Origin: Actinomycetes bacterium
GTDB taxonomy: Bacteria; Actinomycetota; Acidimicrobiia; Acidimicrobiales; Palsa-688
Length of the DNA: 6,701 nucleotides
NCBI GenBank assembly: GCA_021821705.1
Contig: JAKACE010000102.1
Coordinates: forward strand, 1 to 6,701
Reading direction: 5' to 3'
Shown piece by piece: positions 6,302 through 6,701 of this stretch. The notes beneath the pieces were generated by a model. It was not told where the DNA came from. It saw only the letters and a list, made by a program, of their open reading frames with translations, and did no database searches. Position 1 is the stretch's first letter. Each line of letters begins with the position of its first letter. Position numbers and translations under genes: made by a program.

Positions 6302-6567
6302 CTCAACCCCCGGGCCGAGGCTCGGGCCACTGAACCACTGATTGTGATATCGGCGTCCAGCCAAACCCCTTGAGCCTTGACCAACCCAAAGCCGGAACGA
6401 GGATGTCCAATTCTCGAACTTCTTAGCGCATGCCGGGCACGGCTTGTTGGACCCCCGTCCCCTTTGGGAACGATGGCGCCGGCTTTGGCGACCAATGGCC
6501 TACGGTGCAGTGTTTGGCTCACCGAAATACACCTGGTCGGGGACGGAGGCAGGCAGCGGTACGAGAT

Positions 6568-6584
6568 CGCCTCCCCGAGAGGCG
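6568..6584 (-). terminator. Weak hairpin after lepB
   Basis: CGCCTC (6568-6573) and GAGGCG (6579-6584) pair around a five-base loop, starting eight bases after the lepB stop in the direction of transcription. No T-run follows on the minus strand, so it is at best a non-canonical terminator or a stabilising 3' stem. Confidence 0.3.
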
Positions 6585-6592
6585 GCCGGCAC

Positions 6593-6701
6593 CTAGATGA
6601 AGCCGGCCCTGCTCGGTGGCCAGACCCGCACGAACGCCCGCCCGACGATGTAGCTGGCGGGAAGTGGGCCCCAGTAGCGCGAGTCGTAGGAGTCCGCCCG
6701 G
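6593..6701 (-). CDS. lepB: Type I signal peptidase, C-terminal end only
   Basis: Only the last 35 codons are inside the window; the gene continues beyond the right edge. The visible residues begin R-ADSYDSRYWGP, matching the end of signal peptidase box E (GDNRxxSxDSR) from its Arg, and continue with SYIVGRAFVRVWPPSR before the stop. The IVGRAF and WPPSR ending is typical of actinobacterial SPase I. The enzyme is membrane-anchored, has its Ser/Lys active site outside the cytoplasm, and removes signal peptides from secreted precursors; the catalytic residues lie outside the window. It has the same orientation as the zinc-ribbon and tat genes but is separated from them by 306 bases, so co-transcription is uncertain. 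Confidence 0.9.
   Translation of the reverse strand, partial: RADSYDSRYWGPLPASYIVGRAFVRVWPPSRAGFI

Larger units (their letters stand above)
6287..6592. other. Intergenic gap between lepB and the zinc-ribbon gene
   Basis: These 306 bases hold no gene I can support. The part at about 6340-6540 is visibly less GC-rich than the surrounding genes. On the minus strand it includes a small hairpin GTTCCC-AAA-GGGGAC (6457-6471, one G-T pair) and, next to the zinc-ribbon ribosome site, a GC-rich stretch with a short dyad near 6311-6329. The promoter of the zinc-ribbon operon is probably here; GATATC near 6347 is a loose -10 candidate without a clear -35. No tRNA-like fold or T-rich terminator was seen. 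Confidence 0.5.

Noticed and set aside
5594..6373. A 259-codon plus-strand frame across the zinc-ribbon and small membrane genes
   Set aside because: It lies opposite a well-supported zinc-ribbon gene with a strong ribosome site and shows no domain of its own.
6238..6522. A 94-codon minus-strand frame entering the zinc-ribbon gene out of frame
   Set aside because: The start lacks a ribosome site, the product shows no motif, and it overlaps the start of the zinc-ribbon gene in another frame.

Overview
The window is very GC-rich. It carries the tat–helY gene neighbourhood characteristic of Actinobacteria: a TatA/B-family gene, tatC and a HelY-type superfamily 2 helicase on the minus strand, as in the pafBC–tatA–tatC–helY block of mycobacteria. 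GTG starts are frequent. The small zinc-ribbon and one-helix membrane genes beside tat resemble small proteins I associate with Acidimicrobiia-like actinobacteria. That lineage assignment is an inference from gene content, not a measured placement.

Layout, left to right. Positions 1-2464 (minus) hold a HelY-like DEVH helicase whose C-terminal end runs off the left edge. A 182-bp divergent intergenic region follows. Positions 2647-4212 (plus) hold a complete radical SAM protein with an N-terminal B12-binding-type domain. The 90-bp gap between it and the convergent tatC contains two kinds of short tandem repeat; one gives eight G-tracts on the tatC transcript strand just after the tatC stop. 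tatC (5142-4303) and a TatB-like gene (5534-5142) are read on the minus strand and overlap by one base. A 203-bp leader upstream of tatB carries two perfect inverted repeats. Beyond it lie a 65-residue one-helix membrane protein (5935-5738) and a 113-residue zinc-ribbon protein (6286-5945), spaced 9 bp apart like an operon. A 306-bp gap then precedes the last 35 codons of a type I signal peptidase (lepB) at the right edge.

The genes fit a protein-export neighbourhood. TatB and TatC belong to the twin-arginine translocase for folded proteins, and LepB would cleave the signal peptides of exported precursors. The zinc-ribbon and small membrane proteins sit between them and have unknown function. 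The radical SAM gene is the outsider: it is on the opposite strand and separates tatC from helY.

I see no CRISPR array, transposase, tRNA, rRNA or obvious defence system. The best leads for something undescribed are the G-rich repeat behind tatC, the structured tatBC leader, the two small conserved-looking genes, and the radical SAM gene of unknown substrate.
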